From NCBI RefSeq assembly GCF_031759225.1, contig NZ_CP134494.1:932001-996000 (forward strand): 64,000 nucleotides of DNA. The letters are read 5' to 3'. The stretch comes from Mesobacillus jeotgali. GTDB taxonomy: Bacteria > Bacillota > Bacilli > Bacillales > Cytobacillaceae. Under the pieces are notes generated by a model, which did not search any database, was not told the origin of the DNA, and saw only the letters and a list, made by a program, of their open reading frames with translations. The first letter of the stretch is position 1; each line of letters starts with the position of its first letter. Made by a program: the position numbers and the translations under genes. Below, piece by piece: positions 61,395 to 64,000 of this stretch.

Positions 61395-63443
61395 TTGATT
61401 GAATTCCGGGATATTGTGACACCTGTCCAATGCCAGGTTACTGAAGAAACAACTTTAAGAGAGGCACTTGGAATTTTTAAAAAGGAGAAATGGAATCTGC
61501 TGCCCGTGACAGATGCCGAACGGAATTTGCAGGGAGTTTTTACCCGGAGCGGGCTTTACCAAATGATTCTTGAGGGCAGTCCGCTGGATAAATCAATCCA
61601 GCCATACATAAAGAAGAAAGCAAGGTCGATCCGTATTGACACCCCTTACCGGGAAATCGAACAAATTGTAAAAACGAGCATGGTTGGGACGGGCGTTGTT
61701 CTTGATGAGGAGGACAAGGTCATCGGTTTACTGACCAAGACCGATATGGTGGTCGCTTTGTTAAAATCAGCGAATACACTCAAGGATCAGCTGGAAACAA
61801 TCCTGAAGCATTCCAATATCGGAGTGCTGATGACTGATGGCAGGATGCAAGTGGTTTATGCGAATGACGCTTTTGCCCAAATCAGCGGCCGGACCGTTGA
61901 TTCAATCATGTCCAGGGAACTTGACGAGATCTTCCCAGGCCTGCTTTACGAAGACAGTTCACCACATCATTATGAAAAATTCAAGTCAATTCTTCATATC
62001 TCTTCCTATGAAACAGTGAATCATGAGGAAGGGAAGATCCTGTTATTCCAGGATATTTCCGAATTTGAAAAAATGGCGGAAGAGCTCGAGACAGTCAAAA
62101 AGCTGAAGCTGACGATCGAGACGACGCTTGAAAATGCATATGATGGAATCCTGATGACTGATGAAAAAAACATGATCACAATGGTCAGTCCGCCGATGCT
62201 CGAACTGTTCAACCTTGAAAAATCAGAAGTTTTATATAAGCCAGTTGAGCTAGTACTTCCGCAGCTGAAGCTTGACAATGTCTTCAGGTCTGAAATGGCG
62301 GAAGTCAGCGATTTTAACGAAATGAACGGGATTAGATATATTGTCCACCGGATTCCGATCAAGAAGGATGGCAAGGTGATTGGGGCGATTGGAAAAGTGA
62401 TGTTCCGCCAGTTGAACGAGGTCAGCGAGTTGTTCAAGAGACTTCAGAAAGCGGAGAACAAGGCAAGCTTTTACCATCAGCAGCTGCAGAAATCAGAGTC
62501 GGCCAGATTCACCTGGGATCATATTTTCAGTGAAGATCCTTATATGGAAAAATTAAAGAAAAGTGCCGCCAAAGCAGCAAAAGGCAGGTCTACTGTGCTG
62601 GTCAGGGGAGAGAGCGGAACAGGGAAAGAATTGTTCGCGCATGCCATCCACAACAGCAGCGCAAGGAGCGATGGCAAGTTTGTCGTCGTCAATTGTGCCG
62701 CAATACCAGAGGATCTGCTCGAATCGGAGTTTTTCGGATATGAAGAAGGTGCCTTTACGGGGGCGAAGCAGCGCGGGAAAATCGGGAAGTTTGACCTTGC
62801 GAATGGCGGGACGCTTTTCCTCGATGAAATCGGTGATATGTCACTCTCTCTCCAGGCAAAGCTGCTGAGAGTCCTTCAGGAGCGGGAGTTTTATCGGGTA
62901 GGCGGAAATGTCCGGGTGAAGGTCGATGTCCGGATTATCGCCGCGACAAACCGGAACCTGGAAGAGATGGTGAAGCAGGGGGAGTTCAGGGAGGATCTCT
63001 ACTATCGCCTGAACGTCATATCGCTGAACATCCCGCCGCTAAGGGAACGCGTGCAGGATGTCGAGTACTTGATCACCGGTTTAATGAAAGAATTGAATTC
63101 GATGCTGGGAACAAGCATCACCGGCATCTCATCACAGGCGAAGGAAGCACTGCTTCGCTACAGTTGGCCAGGCAATGTCCGGGAATTGCGGAATGTCCTT
63201 GAGCGCGCAATGACCTTTGCCGAGCATGGAAAAATTCAGTCTGAGGATCTGCCCGACTACTTGCTCTCTCAACTATCCAGTACAGCCATCAAACAAATCA
63301 GCCTTGCGCAAGATGCCGAGCTCGGCGCAATCAAAAAAGCCCTTACCCAGGCGAACGGCAACAAAGCAAAAGCTGCAAGACTGCTGGGCATCAGCCGTTC
63401 CGGCCTTTATGAAAAAATAAAGAAGTACCAGCTGAGCGTATAG
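61395..63443 (+). CDS. Sigma-54-dependent activator with CBS and PAS domains
   Basis: This 682-residue activator has a CBS-domain pair (residues 1-115), two PAS-like segments (about 130-220 and 230-330), a coiled linker, an AAA+ domain with Walker A VRGESGTGKELFAHA, the GAFTGA loop EGAFTGAKQRGK that contacts sigma-54, and Walker B GGTLFLDEIGDM. It ends in a Fis-type helix-turn-helix (NKAKAARLLGISRSGLYEKI). It should bind an upstream site, read a ligand by CBS or PAS and drive sigma-54 promoters, most likely the two in this window. The start is TTG with AAGGAGGGAG upstream. Length and order are like BkdR-type activators of Bacillus, but the CBS front is a distinct feature. Confidence 0.92.
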   Translation: MIEFRDIVTPVQCQVTEETTLREALGIFKKEKWNLLPVTDAERNLQGVFTRSGLYQMILEGSPLDKSIQPYIKKKARSIRIDTPYREIEQIVKTSMVGTGVVLDEEDKVIGLLTKTDMVVALLKSANTLKDQLETILKHSNIGVLMTDGRMQVVYANDAFAQISGRTVDSIMSRELDEIFPGLLYEDSSPHHYEKFKSILHISSYETVNHEEGKILLFQDISEFEKMAEELETVKKLKLTIETTLENAYDGILMTDEKNMITMVSPPMLELFNLEKSEVLYKPVELVLPQLKLDNVFRSEMAEVSDFNEMNGIRYIVHRIPIKKDGKVIGAIGKVMFRQLNEVSELFKRLQKAENKASFYHQQLQKSESARFTWDHIFSEDPYMEKLKKSAAKAAKGRSTVLVRGESGTGKELFAHAIHNSSARSDGKFVVVNCAAIPEDLLESEFFGYEEGAFTGAKQRGKIGKFDLANGGTLFLDEIGDMSLSLQAKLLRVLQEREFYRVGGNVRVKVDVRIIAATNRNLEEMVKQGEFREDLYYRLNVISLNIPPLRERVQDVEYLITGLMKELNSMLGTSITGISSQAKEALLRYSWPGNVRELRNVLERAMTFAEHGKIQSEDLPDYLLSQLSSTAIKQISLAQDAELGAIKKALTQANGNKAKAARLLGISRSGLYEKIKKYQLSV

Positions 63444-63503
63444 GAGATCATATTCGGACTTGAAAAAATCATGTGATTTTTCCAGTCGCCAATCACTCTA
63501 TCA

Positions 63504-63614
63504 AATGTCCAAACACAGTGTCCATTTTTCGGACACTGTGCAGGGCATACACAGCATTTACTCCTTGGTTTCACTGCTTTTTCTTTTTTCGGAAAATTGG
63601 CATAAATATTGCAT
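63504..63614 (+). promoter_or_regulatory. Sigma-54 promoter and activator site of the acyl-CoA ligase
   Basis: CACAGTGTCC and GGACACTGTG (63514-63540) form a perfect 10-bp inverted repeat with ATTTTTC between them, and a half-site AATGTCCA precedes it. TTGGCATAAATATTGCAT at 63597-63614 has the -24 GG and -12 GC with ten bases between. It is the second copy of the promoter-operator pair at 58.3 kb. Confidence 0.88.
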
Positions 63615-63661
63615 ATATAAAGATGAATGCGTTTTCAAATATAATCAAGGGGATGCTGTTT

Positions 63662-64000
63662 ATGGATATTGGATCATATTTAGCGCAAAATGCGAGGAAA
63701 ACACCGGGGAAGCTTGCGATTGATTGTGAAGGCAGGAGTTATACCTACAAACAGTTTAATGAAGAAGTGAACAAATTGGCTCATGGCCTGCTGTGTCTGG
63801 GGATTCGCAAGGGCGAGAGAGTCGCTCTGATGATGAAGAATTCTGATCAGTTTGTATTTGCTTTTTTTGCAGCAGCTAAAATCGGCGCGGTGATTGTGCC
63901 GGTGAATTTCCGTCTGACAGCATCCGAAGTCCATTACATACTTGAACAGTCCGGAACGGTCCTGATTATTTGTGATGATGAATTTGAGGATATCATTACA
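63662..64000 (+). CDS. AMP-forming acyl-CoA ligase, N-terminal part
   Basis: The gene runs off the window. The visible 113 residues (YLAQNARKTPGKLAI, SYTYKQFNEEVNKLAHGL, GIRKGERVALMMKNS and FFAAAKIGAVIVPVNFRL) are the start of the ANL superfamily, long-chain or branched-chain acyl-CoA ligase type. The later ATP motifs are outside the window, so the substrate class is not fixed. The ATG at 63662 has AAGGGGATG about ten bases upstream. It follows a sigma-54 promoter, and its product would supply the CoA esters used by the SDR at 58.4 kb. Confidence 0.9.
   Translation, partial: MDIGSYLAQNARKTPGKLAIDCEGRSYTYKQFNEEVNKLAHGLLCLGIRKGERVALMMKNSDQFVFAFFAAAKIGAVIVPVNFRLTASEVHYILEQSGTVLIICDDEFEDIIT

Overview
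The window reads as chromosome of a spore-forming member of the Bacillaceae. Ribosome binding sites are strong (GGAGG type), TTG and GTG starts are common, most transcription units end in clear intrinsic terminators, and the gene set is Bacillus-like: an S-box leader, a nasDEF-sirBC block, immune inhibitor A, a RocB-type peptidase, a LysM/M14 cell-wall peptidase and a multi-PAS histidine kinase. The species cannot be fixed from the sequence alone. I see no rRNA, tRNA, insertion sequence, integrase or CRISPR array.

Layout. 0-9.5 kb: the end of a DnaQ-like exonuclease, trhA, a DUF1836 gene followed by a frameshifted excisionase-like gene, a PAS sensor kinase, a Nudix hydrolase, a Gfo/Idh/MocA dehydrogenase, secreted metalloprotease InhA and a GNAT enzyme. 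9.6-10.4 kb: a non-coding array of a 52-bp unit. 10.5-21.3 kb: glnS, rocB, a secreted subtilase, OsmC, DUF421, MFS and ThrE-type exporter genes, a phosphatase and a quinone-oxidoreductase-like enzyme. 21.4-27.6 kb: an anaerobic redox region with a b-type membrane subunit, a molybdopterin enzyme, a four-cluster ferredoxin, an Mrp-like ATPase, a Tat-exported Rieske protein and small partners. 28.4-31.2 kb: a TPR-dynamin GTPase. 31.3-35.6 kb: an S-box riboswitch in front of a sugar-type ABC transporter. 35.6-44.6 kb: a formate/nitrite channel, MFS and VOC genes, a polar amino acid ABC transporter, an MBL/TetR pair and a LysM/M14 peptidase. 44.6-53.6 kb: a large secreted M14 peptidase, a DUF948 protein, then nitrite reductase nasDE with the siroheme genes nasF, sirB and sirC. 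53.6-57 kb: a decayed DUF948 copy and two low-complexity secreted proteins. 57-64 kb: a DMT transporter, then a sigma-54 cluster (SDR dehydrogenase, a LysM protein, a CBS-PAS-AAA+ activator and the start of an acyl-CoA ligase).

How the parts work together. Two operons carry the same Fnr-type palindrome (TGTGA-N6-TCACA) at an identical distance from their -10 boxes: the molybdoenzyme operon and nasDEF-sirBC. The simplest reading is one anaerobic nitrate to nitrite to ammonium route, with NasF, SirB and SirC making the siroheme for NasD and a formate/nitrite channel nearby. A third, weaker site in the same register lies before an unknown 169-residue gene. In the 58-64 kb cluster a sigma-54 activator sits between two genes with matching -24/-12 promoters and GTGTCC/GGACAC inverted repeats, which suggests a fatty or branched acid activation and oxidation regulon. 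The S-box leader ties a ribose-family transporter to methionine/SAM status, which makes methylthioribose or a related compound the best guess for its substrate.

The most unusual non-coding feature is a set of intergenic tandem arrays with unit lengths of 20-21 bp (25.5, 32.8, 40.8 and 58.1 kb) and 52 bp (9.7 kb). Their units differ in sequence but their periods fit two or five turns of the DNA helix. They code for nothing that I can support.
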